From Vagococcus allomyrinae (GTDB lineage: Bacteria; Bacillota; Bacilli; Lactobacillales; Vagococcaceae), in assembly GCF_017829975.1 (NCBI RefSeq), contig NZ_JAEEGA010000010.1, positions 135,401 to 199,400 on the forward strand: DNA of 64,000 nucleotides, read 5' to 3'. A model generated the notes under the pieces. The model saw nothing but the letters and a program-made list of their open reading frames with translations, ran no database searches and was not told the origin of the DNA. The position numbers were made by a program, and so were the translations under genes. Shown here piece by piece: positions 53,939-62,903 of this stretch; the first letter of the stretch is position 1, and every line of letters starts with the position of its first letter.

Positions 53939-56149
53939 TTAGTTGTATTTTGCTGTTTCAAAATGAATAGACAGTACATATTTCTCATCTACTGACAAAT
54001 TGGTGATTTCATCAACGACAACGCTAGCGATATTCAGCGCATCTTCTGATACTTCCGAAAACAACCTTTCATCAACTTTTGGAAGTGATTCACCAGTCTC
54101 CGAGCGACGAATCATTTCATTGAGATGGTTAACTAAAATCGTCCATTGAACTTCAGTTGGATGAATACCGGCTTTGTTAAGTAGCTGTTCCACCCGTTGA
54201 ATTAGTTGTTTTAATTTCTCTTGATACTGACTTTCATTGATTATTTTCTCGGCATCATGTGATAGGCCCATCTTATGCGACACTTCCTTTTTTAAATAAT
54301 GTAATAAGGCCAAAATCTCCGATTCATTAACTGGTAGTTGATTAATAGCAAAAAGACTTTCGATTTCTGCAACAATAATTTTGTTTTGTTCAATAATTTG
54401 TTTGGCGTCAACACTGTTTTGCTGGTATTGAGCATGATAAACAATCCGATGAACCATCAGAAAAACATGCAATAAAAATGACGTCATAAGGTCTGACTCA
54501 ATCCGATCACCTAAGAGGGATTTAAGTCCTTCAAAAATGATAAATCCTTTCACAATCAGTTCACGGCTCTCTTCTTCAGCCGTTAAAGTCGATTGACTTT
54601 TTTGTCGTAATTTCAAGTTGACGGGATTGTTGGTGGATGTCCCCACTGCTAACAAATCATCAACAGCTTGTTGGATTTTTTTTAGATCCTCTTGTGAAGG
54701 AATTGGGTTAACTTTAATCCAAGGGATACTGCTTTCTTCAATTGGGAAAATCGTGATAATCAAATCAGGGGAACAAGTTTTAATTACTTCATCCAAATTT
54801 AAGATTGACGCGAAGGAAACAATATCCAAATCATTGATCTCCTCAGTAATTGTTTGCTGAATTAGGCTGGTTACACCTAAACCGGTGGAACAGACATAGA
54901 CAACTTTGACACTGTCCTTCGGCCGATATTTCTCCAAAGTCACGAGGAAATGTAAAGCCAAATACGCCACAAAGGAATCGTTCACCATTAAGGCCGCCCC
55001 AGTAATCATTTGTTCACTGGCTTCGCGGATTGAGGTATAAAGAGATGGATATTTGGCTTTAATGTCTACGACAAAAGGATTGTACTCATTTACGAACAGG
55101 TGCTTGCGATACAATCTCAAGGATAGATGGGCAAATAAATTAGTAAAGAGGGTGTCGTCTTTGGCAAAAGGGTAGTGTAATTGCTGTCCGACATACCTGA
55201 TTATTCCTTCTGTAATCGCTGCTGTATCCTGATTTTGCTCGGCTTCAAAGACATCGCTATATATATAGTGGTATTCATCTTTCAAGATTGGCAGCTCAAA
55301 TTTTTCATAAATCGATTGAACGAGCAAGAAGGGGAGTTCTTTTTGCCGCAAGAGAGTTGGTTGATCACTTAGCAATTTGTAACTGCCAATTGTCCGCTGG
55401 CGCCTTAACCGGCTTACTGAAATGGCCGTACGGATGGTAATTGATAATATTTCACTATAATTCAATTGTTCAAGCATACTACCGTTGATTAATTCTGTCA
55501 TACTGTTAAGAGTAGCTTGGTAGGTTTCTTGAAATTCGCGATCAGAACCAATGTACACGCTAAAAGGATGCTCCCGATTATTTGTCTTGACTAACTTATT
55601 CATGATGTTGTATATATCATATTCCGATAATTCCGTTTGAATTACCTGCTCCATGGCTAAGCGAATATTTGTTTCGTTGCCTTCTACTTTAATTCCTTTG
55701 CGAGGTTGTTTGACTAACCTTAAGTCATTTGCCTGCAAAAAATCTTCAACCTTTTCCAAGTCACTAGTTATTGTGTTTTTACTTACAAGCAACTTTTCAC
55801 TTAACGCATCGCTACTGATATACTCCCGATTATTCAATAATTCAAAGACCAGTTTGTATAACCGAACATCTTGGTCAAAGCTATCTTCTAATTTCTCTAA
55901 GCGTAACACTTCATTTTTTAAGGACAATTTTTGAAAGTCAGCTAACTCAATCCAGATTCCTTTTCCTCGTTTGGATAACAGCTGGTAATCACGGGCTGCT
56001 AGCCATAGACGAATATTATCTAGATCATATTTAATTGTTCGGACGCTTAAATCAAATAGACCCGCTAATTCCTTAATTTGTACAACGCCACTATTCGTCA
56101 ATAGATGGAGTAATATGCTGTTTTCTCGTTTACTAAGTTGAATGGTCAT
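53939..56149 (-). CDS. BglG/MtlR-type PRD regulator of the DUF4310-4312 operon
   Basis: 736 residues. N-terminal helix-turn-helix pair (GVVQIKELAGLFDLSVRTIKYDL and SSDALSEKLLVSKNTITSDL), two PRD regions (about 190-390), a IIB-like domain (VVYVCSTGLGVTSLIQQTI, with Cys) and a long C-terminal part including another PRD-like segment. It would be controlled by PTS phosphorylation and activate its own operon. AGGAGATAAGG lies before the ATG. Four TTGCAC-type repeats lie 110-180 bp upstream. Confidence 0.88.
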   Translation of the reverse strand: MTIQLSKRENSILLHLLTNSGVVQIKELAGLFDLSVRTIKYDLDNIRLWLAARDYQLLSKRGKGIWIELADFQKLSLKNEVLRLEKLEDSFDQDVRLYKLVFELLNNREYISSDALSEKLLVSKNTITSDLEKVEDFLQANDLRLVKQPRKGIKVEGNETNIRLAMEQVIQTELSEYDIYNIMNKLVKTNNREHPFSVYIGSDREFQETYQATLNSMTELINGSMLEQLNYSEILSITIRTAISVSRLRRQRTIGSYKLLSDQPTLLRQKELPFLLVQSIYEKFELPILKDEYHYIYSDVFEAEQNQDTAAITEGIIRYVGQQLHYPFAKDDTLFTNLFAHLSLRLYRKHLFVNEYNPFVVDIKAKYPSLYTSIREASEQMITGAALMVNDSFVAYLALHFLVTLEKYRPKDSVKVVYVCSTGLGVTSLIQQTITEEINDLDIVSFASILNLDEVIKTCSPDLIITIFPIEESSIPWIKVNPIPSQEDLKKIQQAVDDLLAVGTSTNNPVNLKLRQKSQSTLTAEEESRELIVKGFIIFEGLKSLLGDRIESDLMTSFLLHVFLMVHRIVYHAQYQQNSVDAKQIIEQNKIIVAEIESLFAINQLPVNESEILALLHYLKKEVSHKMGLSHDAEKIINESQYQEKLKQLIQRVEQLLNKAGIHPTEVQWTILVNHLNEMIRRSETGESLPKVDERLFSEVSEDALNIASVVVDEITNLSVDEKYVLSIHFETAKYN

Positions 56150-56265
56150 CGCCTTATCTCCTTATCTCACTCGCTTTTATAGGAGAAAAGCGAGTGTGTC
56201 ATTATTGGCCAATTATTAGGATAACGGTTTCTTTCAACACCCATACTTTATAACAAAGTGTTCGT

Positions 56266-56325
56266 TTGCACAACACAAAAAAATTGCACTTCTTTAAGTG
56301 CAACACTAAATTTTGATTAGTGCAA
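56266..56325 (-). promoter_or_regulatory. Cluster of four TTGCAC/GTGCAA elements
   Basis: TTGCAC at 56266 and 56284 and GTGCAA at 56298 and 56320. The middle pair forms an 8-bp hairpin (TTGCACTT/AAGTGCAA), and CACTA/TAGTG also pair. The position upstream of the PRD regulator suggests an operator array or an antitermination-type leader. The rest of the 379-bp gap shows only the hairpin at 56390. Confidence 0.5.
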
Positions 56326-56389
56326 GTTTCCAAGATACTTCAAGTGAAAGCCTATTATCGCTTGTATTTTCCTGTTTTCATTTTCGAGT

Positions 56390-56423
56390 GCTTCCTCATA
56401 ATATTATGATTTTATGAGGAAGC
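56390..56423. terminator. Perfect hairpin downstream of the AraC-type gene
   Basis: A 12-bp perfect stem (GCTTCCTCATAA with TTATGAGGAAGC) with a 10-nt loop, 105 bp after the reverse AraC-type gene. No T run follows on either strand, so a terminator role is likely but not certain. Confidence 0.45.
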
Positions 56424-56527
56424 AATTGCAGGTGTCAAAAAAAAAAATGCATAAGGATAAGGAAAATAGAAAACTTATCCGAATGGTTTCTTTGTTGACG
56501 TTGAATTATTGGTTCTGTAAAGGGTTC

Positions 56528-57409
56528 CTACTCATTGGTCAAGCCAGTGGTAATGGGATAGGTATTTCTAAATTCACTGGGGGTCATTTGTTCAGTTTTT
56601 TTGAATAATTTATAAAAATAGCTTTTGTCTTTAAAGCCACAGAGATTGCTGATTTCTTCAATATTGAGGGAGGTGCTTAAAAGGAGTTCTTTCGATTTTA
56701 AGAGACGCTCAGTATTGATGTATTCGGTGACGGTTTGATTAAACTGTTTTGAGAAAATTCTGGAGAGATAGGATTTATTGTAGTTAAATTCCACTGCGAT
56801 GTCTTCAAGGCTAATGTGATCTCGGCAATGGGCTTTAATCCATTGTTGAATCACCGATAAGGTTCGTTCAGATTTCGAGGTTTCGGCTAGGAATTCGGAT
56901 TGCAGAAGACTGTTACTAATTTCAAATAGGATGCTGGTTATTAAGTAGTTAAGATGATATTGATTGGCGTTTTTTTGATTACAAAAATTAAAGAGTTGAT
57001 TCAAGGAAATGTGTAGTCGACTGATGTTTAACGTGTCGGATAACATGGGTAACACCACAAAAGGAGACTGTTGATACATTTCTTCAACTTTAATGGAGAT
57101 GGTTTCATGAGCTTCGATACTCGCAGGTTCATCACTTTCAAAATGACACCAGTAGAAAGACAAATCGCCTTCTTCAAATTGAGCTCCGTTATAATAAGTT
57201 CCAGGGCTGATGACCACGAAGTCATCTTTTTTTATTTCCAAAAAGTCATCGCCAACTTGAAGGTGAAGGACGCCAGAGATACCTAAAATAAACTCGTAAT
57301 TTGTGGCTATCCGTTCTGAGTGTTTCCATTTTTTGTTAAAGGTAAATTTCCCTGCTGAATGGAATGTCAATGCTTGATTGATGGCTAAAAATAAATAATT
57401 ATTTTTCAT
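56528..57409 (-). CDS. AraC-family regulator of the arabinoside/uronate operon
   Basis: About 293 residues from ATG at 57409; GAGGAG lies upstream, and the longer frame from 57427 would use that same stretch as codons. An N-terminal cupin (GVLHLQVGDDFLEIKKDDFVVISPGTYYNG, given in part) senses a sugar. The C-terminal helix-turn-helix pair is ISLEDIAVEFNYNKSYLSRIFSKQF and NIEEISNLCGFKDKSYFYKLFKKTEQMTPSEFR. It is divergent from the ABC importer and probably activates it. Confidence 0.88.
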   Translation of the reverse strand: MKNNYLFLAINQALTFHSAGKFTFNKKWKHSERIATNYEFILGISGVLHLQVGDDFLEIKKDDFVVISPGTYYNGAQFEEGDLSFYWCHFESDEPASIEAHETISIKVEEMYQQSPFVVLPMLSDTLNISRLHISLNQLFNFCNQKNANQYHLNYLITSILFEISNSLLQSEFLAETSKSERTLSVIQQWIKAHCRDHISLEDIAVEFNYNKSYLSRIFSKQFNQTVTEYINTERLLKSKELLLSTSLNIEEISNLCGFKDKSYFYKLFKKTEQMTPSEFRNTYPITTGLTNE

Positions 57410-57443
57410 TGAGTCTGCTCTCCTCATATAATTCTTAAAGTAT

Positions 57444-57472
57444 ATTATACTACGAGTTAAGTATAAAGTAAA
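57444..57472 (-). promoter_or_regulatory. Promoter of the AraC-type gene
   Basis: On the reverse strand TTTACT (57467-57472) and TATAAT (57444-57449) have a 17-bp spacer, about 35 bp before the start codon. Confidence 0.6.
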
Positions 57473-57568
57473 AATTAGCCACTATTTATTAGGTCTCTGC
57501 TACTTACTAATTTAAAAAAAGATGATATTCTTAGGGTCCTAGGGTTAGTATATAAGCTTAAATGAGTT

Positions 57569-57580
57569 AAACACGTGTTT
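57569..57580. promoter_or_regulatory. 12-bp palindrome in the importer promoter region
   Basis: AAACACGTGTTT is a perfect palindrome about 140 bp before the ABC importer. It is a possible operator. No clear -35/-10 pair was found for the importer in the rest of the 310-bp gap. Confidence 0.4.
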
Positions 57581-57719
57581 CGTTGTTACAAATTGAATGG
57601 TTTTTTTTTACTTTGAGGTAGTAATTAAAGGTGAATGTATGCGCTTAATTGTTTGAGTGGAATGACATGTTGCGATTAGTGACGGTCGTTGATAAGTTGA
57701 AAATAATAAGGAGTGAATC

Positions 57720-58985
57720 ATGATGAAGAAAAACGTAATGTCGTTTATTGTCGCATTTGGGTTACTGTTAACACTTGGAGCTTGTTCTTCCAGTGGCGAT
57801 CAAGCATCGTCAGAAAGTACCACTTTAACACTTTCAATTTGGGAGACTTATGAAAAAGAAGGAATGGAGCAGATCGCGGAAGCTTTTGAGGCAGATCATC
57901 CTGAGATTAAAGTTAATGTAGAAGTGACGCCTTGGAGTCAGTATTGGACCAAACTTGAGGCCGCCTCAACCGGCGGAACGGCTGCGGATATTGTGACGAT
58001 GCTTTCTAGTGAGTTTTACAATTATGCAGCAAATGGGCAACTGATGAATTTAGGGGAACTGGTAAAGAATGGCGACATCGATGTGTCTGCCTATCGGCCA
58101 GAAATTGCTGATCTGTACACCTTTGAAGATGAGCTATACACGGTTCCTAAAGATGTGGATTCTTTAGGCCTTTGGTACAATAAAACACTTTTTGATGCAC
58201 AAGGTCTGGCCTATCCTGATGAGTCCTGGACCTGGGAGACTTTACTTGAAACAGCTAAAAAGCTGACAGATCAAGAAAAGGGAACCTATGGCTTTGCTGC
58301 CCCGAACACGGGGCAAGATGGTTATAATTCTTTTGTTTTTCAAAATGGTGGCAACTTTTTAAATGATGAGCGCAATGCCTCGACCATCAACCAAAAAAAC
58401 ACAGTTGAGGCTTTGCAGTGGTTTGTCGATCTCAGTACGAAAGAAGGGGTATCACCGACTGATGACCAGCTATCTGAAAATGACGCTGTTACCAGTTTTC
58501 AGTCAGGGAAGGTTGCCATGGTAGTTCAGGGGTCGTGGATGACCAGTCAGTTTAGAGATAATGAGTATACCTTAAAAAATTGTGATGTGGCAGTTCTTCC
58601 TAAAGGCAAGGAACGAGCCACTCAAATGAACGGCAAAGGTTATGCGATTTCTGCTCAAACGAAGCATCCTGAAGCGGCCAAAAAATTTATTACGTTTTTA
58701 GGGTCAGAAGAAGGCATGAAGATTCAAGCGGAAACAGGAACGGCCATTCCGGCTTTTGAAGGCCTTGGTGATGCTTGGGTGGAAGCAAGCTCAGATTTTA
58801 ATGCCCAGGTATTTGTCGATCAGTTGGAATTTGGGGTGATGAAACCTTATTCCAAAGCCACTAAATCGGTTGAAACGGCGATTGGTGAAGGGCTTAGAGA
58901 GGCCTTTAGCGGTAAAAAATCGGTGGCGGAGTTAACGCCTAAAATTGATAAAGAAATCAATGAGCTGTTAAAAGCGGCCGAGTAG
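57720..58985 (+). CDS. Sugar ABC transporter, substrate-binding lipoprotein
   Basis: 421 residues. A lipoprotein signal (VAFGLLLTLGACSSSG, lipobox Cys about residue 22) anchors it to the outer membrane face. The remainder is a family 1 solute-binding protein (LTLSIWETYEKEGMEQIAEAFE, WYNKTLFDAQGL, FQSGKVAMVVQGSWM). It binds an oligosaccharide, probably an arabinoside or uronate-containing sugar in view of GH127 and UxuA downstream. AAGGAG precedes two adjacent ATG codons. Confidence 0.93.
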   Translation: MMKKNVMSFIVAFGLLLTLGACSSSGDQASSESTTLTLSIWETYEKEGMEQIAEAFEADHPEIKVNVEVTPWSQYWTKLEAASTGGTAADIVTMLSSEFYNYAANGQLMNLGELVKNGDIDVSAYRPEIADLYTFEDELYTVPKDVDSLGLWYNKTLFDAQGLAYPDESWTWETLLETAKKLTDQEKGTYGFAAPNTGQDGYNSFVFQNGGNFLNDERNASTINQKNTVEALQWFVDLSTKEGVSPTDDQLSENDAVTSFQSGKVAMVVQGSWMTSQFRDNEYTLKNCDVAVLPKGKERATQMNGKGYAISAQTKHPEAAKKFITFLGSEEGMKIQAETGTAIPAFEGLGDAWVEASSDFNAQVFVDQLEFGVMKPYSKATKSVETAIGEGLREAFSGKKSVAELTPKIDKEINELLKAAE

Positions 58986-58992
58986 TGAGCGG

Positions 58993-59023
58993 TCAATTGC
59001 TAGTCGTTGTGGCTAGCAATTGA
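58993..59023 (+). other. Hairpin between binding-protein and permease genes
   Basis: A perfect 11-bp stem (TCAATTGCTAG with CTAGCAATTGA) with a 9-nt loop, no real T run. It probably protects the upstream mRNA so that more binding protein than permease is made. Confidence 0.6.
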
Positions 59024-59058
59024 TTTGGCGTAAAATTTCTTTATAGGAGGGTGATCAT

Positions 59059-59955
59059 TTGAAACAGAAAAAGCCATTAAGTATAAAAAAGAATGAGGTA
59101 CCTTGGGCCTATTTTTTTATAGCTCCCACCGCCTTAGGGCTATTCTTTTTGAATATTAAACCAGCGATTGACTCGATTTATATGAGCTTTAATAAGTCGA
59201 CTGGTTTTGGAAATATGAAGTGGACAGGTCTTGCTAATTATCAGCGTCTGTTTAACGATCCGGAAGCTTGGCAATCACTGATCAATACCTTGAAATACGT
59301 GGTGATTGTCGTGCCAGCTGTCGTCATTTTATCGTTGTTGGTGGCAGTTCTTTTAAATCAGAAAGTCAAAGGTATGTCCGTGTATCGGACGATTTACTTT
59401 TTACCCGTGGTGGCTGCGCCGGCAGCTGTGGCGATGATCTGGAAGTGGTTGTTTAATTCTGATTATGGTTTGATAAATTTTGTTTTATCGAAAATGGGCA
59501 TTGGGGGAATTGATTGGTTGTCTAATCCAGACTATGCGATTTTGACCATCATGGTTGTTGGTGTCTGGGCAGGAATTGGCACGAATATGATTATTTTATT
59601 GGCTGGCCTGCAAGAAATACCGAAGGATTATTATGAGTCAGCGGAAATTGATGGCGCTAGCGCTATTAAACAGTTTTTTTCAATTACGTTACCCCTGGTG
59701 ACGCCGACCTTGTTCTTTGTGGTTGTCACCACTATCATTGGTGCTTTTCAGGTATTTGATGTTATTTTTATGATGTTCTTACCGACGAGTTCTGCCATGT
59801 ATCAGACTCAGTCACTGGCTTATTTATTTTACAAGCACTCTTATCTCTTAAATGATAAAGGTTATGGGTCTACGATTGTTGTGTTGCTTTTAGTGATTAT
59901 TTTGATTATTACGGCGATTCAATTGAAGCTTCAGAAAAAATGGGTTCATTACTAA
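59059..59955 (+). CDS. Sugar ABC transporter permease, MalF/UgpA type
   Basis: 298 residues with six membrane segments and the EAA loop (YYESAEIDGASAIKQFFSITLPLVTPT). TTG start with AGGAGGG upstream. It forms the channel with the next gene. No ATPase gene is present in the operon, so a shared MsmX/MsmK-type ATPase encoded elsewhere is expected. Confidence 0.93.
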   Translation: MKQKKPLSIKKNEVPWAYFFIAPTALGLFFLNIKPAIDSIYMSFNKSTGFGNMKWTGLANYQRLFNDPEAWQSLINTLKYVVIVVPAVVILSLLVAVLLNQKVKGMSVYRTIYFLPVVAAPAAVAMIWKWLFNSDYGLINFVLSKMGIGGIDWLSNPDYAILTIMVVGVWAGIGTNMIILLAGLQEIPKDYYESAEIDGASAIKQFFSITLPLVTPTLFFVVVTTIIGAFQVFDVIFMMFLPTSSAMYQTQSLAYLFYKHSYLLNDKGYGSTIVVLLLVIILIITAIQLKLQKKWVHY

Positions 59956-59970
59956 GGAGGGAATAGATGT

Positions 59971-60792
59971 ATGAAGAAAATTAACAGTAAGACGGTCGTG
60001 CACATCGTCTTAATCATGGGAGGTCTCTTGATGGTGACGCCTTTTATTTGGATGATTTTAACATCAGGTAAGACATTGAGCGAGTCAACACGAATTCCTC
60101 CTACGATTTTTCCAAGTCAATTTCAGTGGCAAAATTTTAGTGCGATAAGTCAAAAATTTCCCTTCGCAACTTTTTATTTTAATACATTTTGGATGGTTAT
60201 TGGTCGAGTGGTAACCTCTGTTCTTTTTAGTGCGATGGCGGCTTATGCCTGTGCCAGGTTAAACTTTCCGGGGAAAAATCTTTTTTTCGGCATGATCCTA
60301 GTTCAAATGATGATTCCTAGTCAAATTTTTATTACACCACAGTACTTGTTAGCGCAAAAATTAGGCATTTTAAATTCGATCCCTGGGTTAATTATGCCCG
60401 GTATTGTCAACGCTTTTGGGACTTTTTTATTGCGTCAGTTTTTTATGAGTTTGCCGAATGAATTAGAAGAAGCGGCGATTTTAGATGGGGCCTCGGTCTG
60501 GCAGATCTTTTTTAAGATTATGTTGCCTTTAGCTAAGTCCGGACTGATCGCCTTGAGTATCTTTGTGTCCCTTTGGACCTTTAAAGACTTAATGTGGCCT
60601 TTAATTGTCAATACGTCCATCGATAAAATGACTCTCTCTGCGGGCTTAGCAAGCTTACAAGGTCAGTACACGACTCATTATCCGCAGCTGATGGCCGGCT
60701 CTTTACTGGCGATTTGGCCGATGATTATCATCTTTATTGTGTTTCAAAAGCATTTTGTTGAAGGGGTTGCGACGACTGGTGGCAAGCTGTAG
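59971..60792 (+). CDS. Sugar ABC transporter permease, MalG/UgpE type
   Basis: 273 residues with six membrane segments and the EAA loop (ELEEAAILDGASVWQIFFKIMLPLAKSG). GGAGG lies 10 nt before the ATG. It pairs with the permease 15 bp upstream. The next gene, GH127, is 66 bp downstream on the same strand. Confidence 0.93.
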   Translation: MKKINSKTVVHIVLIMGGLLMVTPFIWMILTSGKTLSESTRIPPTIFPSQFQWQNFSAISQKFPFATFYFNTFWMVIGRVVTSVLFSAMAAYACARLNFPGKNLFFGMILVQMMIPSQIFITPQYLLAQKLGILNSIPGLIMPGIVNAFGTFLLRQFFMSLPNELEEAAILDGASVWQIFFKIMLPLAKSGLIALSIFVSLWTFKDLMWPLIVNTSIDKMTLSAGLASLQGQYTTHYPQLMAGSLLAIWPMIIIFIVFQKHFVEGVATTGGKL

Positions 60793-60858
60793 TGCAAGGG
60801 CGAGAGGGAAGGGAAAAGGCGTTATCAGTTAATAATTAAATGGGAGGCAGTAATAGAT

Positions 60859-62823
60859 ATGGAAAAAATGACATTAAGCTCTGTGGAGGTAACCTCAGAG
60901 TTTTGGCAAGGTTATCGTGACTTAATTGTTCAATCGGTCTTACCTTATCAGTGGTCCGTTATGAATGATCAGGCGGAAATTGTGATTGAAGGAGAACCTG
61001 GTGGCAAACCGATCACGTCCAAAAACAGTCATGTCGTGGCTAATTTGAGAATCGCTCAGGGCTTAGAGGAAGGGCGATTCTCCGGTTATCCCTTTCAAGA
61101 CAGTGATGCTTATAAGTGGTTAGAAGCGGCTGCCTATAGTTTCGCTTATCATCCAGATGATAATTTAAGAAAAATAACAGATCGTCTAATCGATTTAATT
61201 GCTGGCGTTCAAGAGGATGATGGTTATTTGGTAACCTATTTTCAAATCGAATGTCCGGAACGGAAATTTAAACGGCTGCAACAGTCTCATGAGCATTACA
61301 CGATGGGCCATTATATTGAAGCGGGAATTGCCTATTATCAAGCGACTGGAAATAGCAAAGCTTTAACGATCGCCACGAGGATGGCTGATTGCATTGACGA
61401 GAACTTTGGTCTGGAAGCGGGGAAAATTGATGGTGCTGATGGTCACCCTGAAATAGAAATCGCTCTGGCTAAATTATACGAGTTAACGAATGAACAGAAG
61501 TATCTGGATTTAGTGAGGTATTTTATTAATCGTCGAGGGGCCGATCCTGATTTTTATGCCAAGCAAAATTTGGCTGATGGTCTTCAAAATGACATTATAG
61601 CTGGCATGGGTGATTTCCCTCCAAGTTACTATCAAGCTGATGGTTTACCTGTTAATCAGGAGGTGCTAGAGGGGCATGCGGTGCGGGTTGTCTACTTATG
61701 TGCTGGCATGGCTCATGTGGCGAGGTTAACGGAGGATCGGGAGCTCTTGTCTGCCTGTGATCGGTTTTGGACGACGATTGTTACGAAACGGATGTATATT
61801 ACCGGTGGGGTTGGTTCAACGAATCTGGGTGAAGCCTTTACGACCGATTATGATTTGCCGAATGATACGGTTTACGCTGAAACGTGTGCCTCTGTGGGCA
61901 TGGTCTTTTTTGCCAAGCAAATGTTGGGGAATCGTGTTGATAGCCGTTATGGGGATGTCATTGAAAAGGAATTGTTTAACGGTGCTCTTAGTGGGATGTC
62001 CTTGGACGGAAAGCATTTCTTTTATGTAAATCCGTTGGAAGTCGACCCGGAAATAACCAAAAAGAACCCTTCTCGAAAGCACGCCTTATCGCGCAGAGCA
62101 GAATGGTTTGGTTGCGCTTGTTGTCCCAGTAATTTGGCGCGACTAATTACCTCGGTGGAGTCGTATATTTATGAAGTGACTAAGGATACTATTCTAATTG
62201 ATCAATTTATTGCCAATAAGGCTGAGTTTTCCAATGGCGTGGCGATTGAGCAAGTCAATCATTTTCCGTGGGGTCAGGCTATTCAGGTGACTGTGGTAAA
62301 TCCTCTAGAAAAACCGGTAAAGCTAGGTATTCGGATTCCTGATTGGACAAATAAGGGATACAAACTGACCGTTAATGGCAAAGACGTTGTTGGGTCGGTG
62401 GAAAATGGTTATCTGATGTTGTTGCTTGGGGAGAAAGAGACGCAACTCGTGATTGAGTTTGATTTATCGGTTAAATTAATTCAGGCAAATCATTCAGTCA
62501 GATATGATATTGGCAAAGTGGCGGTTCAGCGTGGGCCACTGGTCTATTGTACAGAACAAGTGGATAACCCTGATTCTTTATGGAAGTATCGCTTGCTGCT
62601 CGAGGGAGAGCAAAAAAGTGTCCACCGCCCTGACCTCTTGGGTGGTGTGACGGTCATTGAAGCAGAGGCTGCACTTTTAGTTGATCATTCTGAGGCTTTA
62701 TATACGGAGTACCAGGCGCCGATGACTGAAAAGGTTACGCTTAACTTAATCCCTTACTATGCTTGGGCGAATCGAGCGGAAGGCCAGATGTCTGTCTGGC
62801 AACACGTTGCTATAAAAGGCTAA
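60859..62823 (+). CDS. Beta-L-arabinofuranosidase (GH127)
   Basis: 654 residues, GH127 (DUF1680). The zinc-thiolate active site is visible: Glu and Cys in YAETCASVGM and the paired Cys in FGCACCPSNLARLI. HYIEAGIAYYQATG and GGVGSTNLGEAF are further family features. In Bifidobacterium this family cuts beta-1,2-linked L-arabinofuranose. No signal peptide, so it acts on sugar brought in by the ABC importer. GGGAGG precedes the ATG. Confidence 0.93.
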   Translation: MEKMTLSSVEVTSEFWQGYRDLIVQSVLPYQWSVMNDQAEIVIEGEPGGKPITSKNSHVVANLRIAQGLEEGRFSGYPFQDSDAYKWLEAAAYSFAYHPDDNLRKITDRLIDLIAGVQEDDGYLVTYFQIECPERKFKRLQQSHEHYTMGHYIEAGIAYYQATGNSKALTIATRMADCIDENFGLEAGKIDGADGHPEIEIALAKLYELTNEQKYLDLVRYFINRRGADPDFYAKQNLADGLQNDIIAGMGDFPPSYYQADGLPVNQEVLEGHAVRVVYLCAGMAHVARLTEDRELLSACDRFWTTIVTKRMYITGGVGSTNLGEAFTTDYDLPNDTVYAETCASVGMVFFAKQMLGNRVDSRYGDVIEKELFNGALSGMSLDGKHFFYVNPLEVDPEITKKNPSRKHALSRRAEWFGCACCPSNLARLITSVESYIYEVTKDTILIDQFIANKAEFSNGVAIEQVNHFPWGQAIQVTVVNPLEKPVKLGIRIPDWTNKGYKLTVNGKDVVGSVENGYLMLLLGEKETQLVIEFDLSVKLIQANHSVRYDIGKVAVQRGPLVYCTEQVDNPDSLWKYRLLLEGEQKSVHRPDLLGGVTVIEAEAALLVDHSEALYTEYQAPMTEKVTLNLIPYYAWANRAEGQMSVWQHVAIKG

Positions 62824-62903
62824 ATCATTTAGAATTAATTTAGACATTAGTGAGTTTAGTGTGTTGATTAGTTAAACCAATGATGAAAAGAGGGATCAAG
62901 CGA

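Noticed and set aside
56414-56608. 64-codon forward frame after the AraC-type gene
   Set aside because: It starts inside a hairpin stem without a ribosome site and runs antisense into the AraC-type gene.
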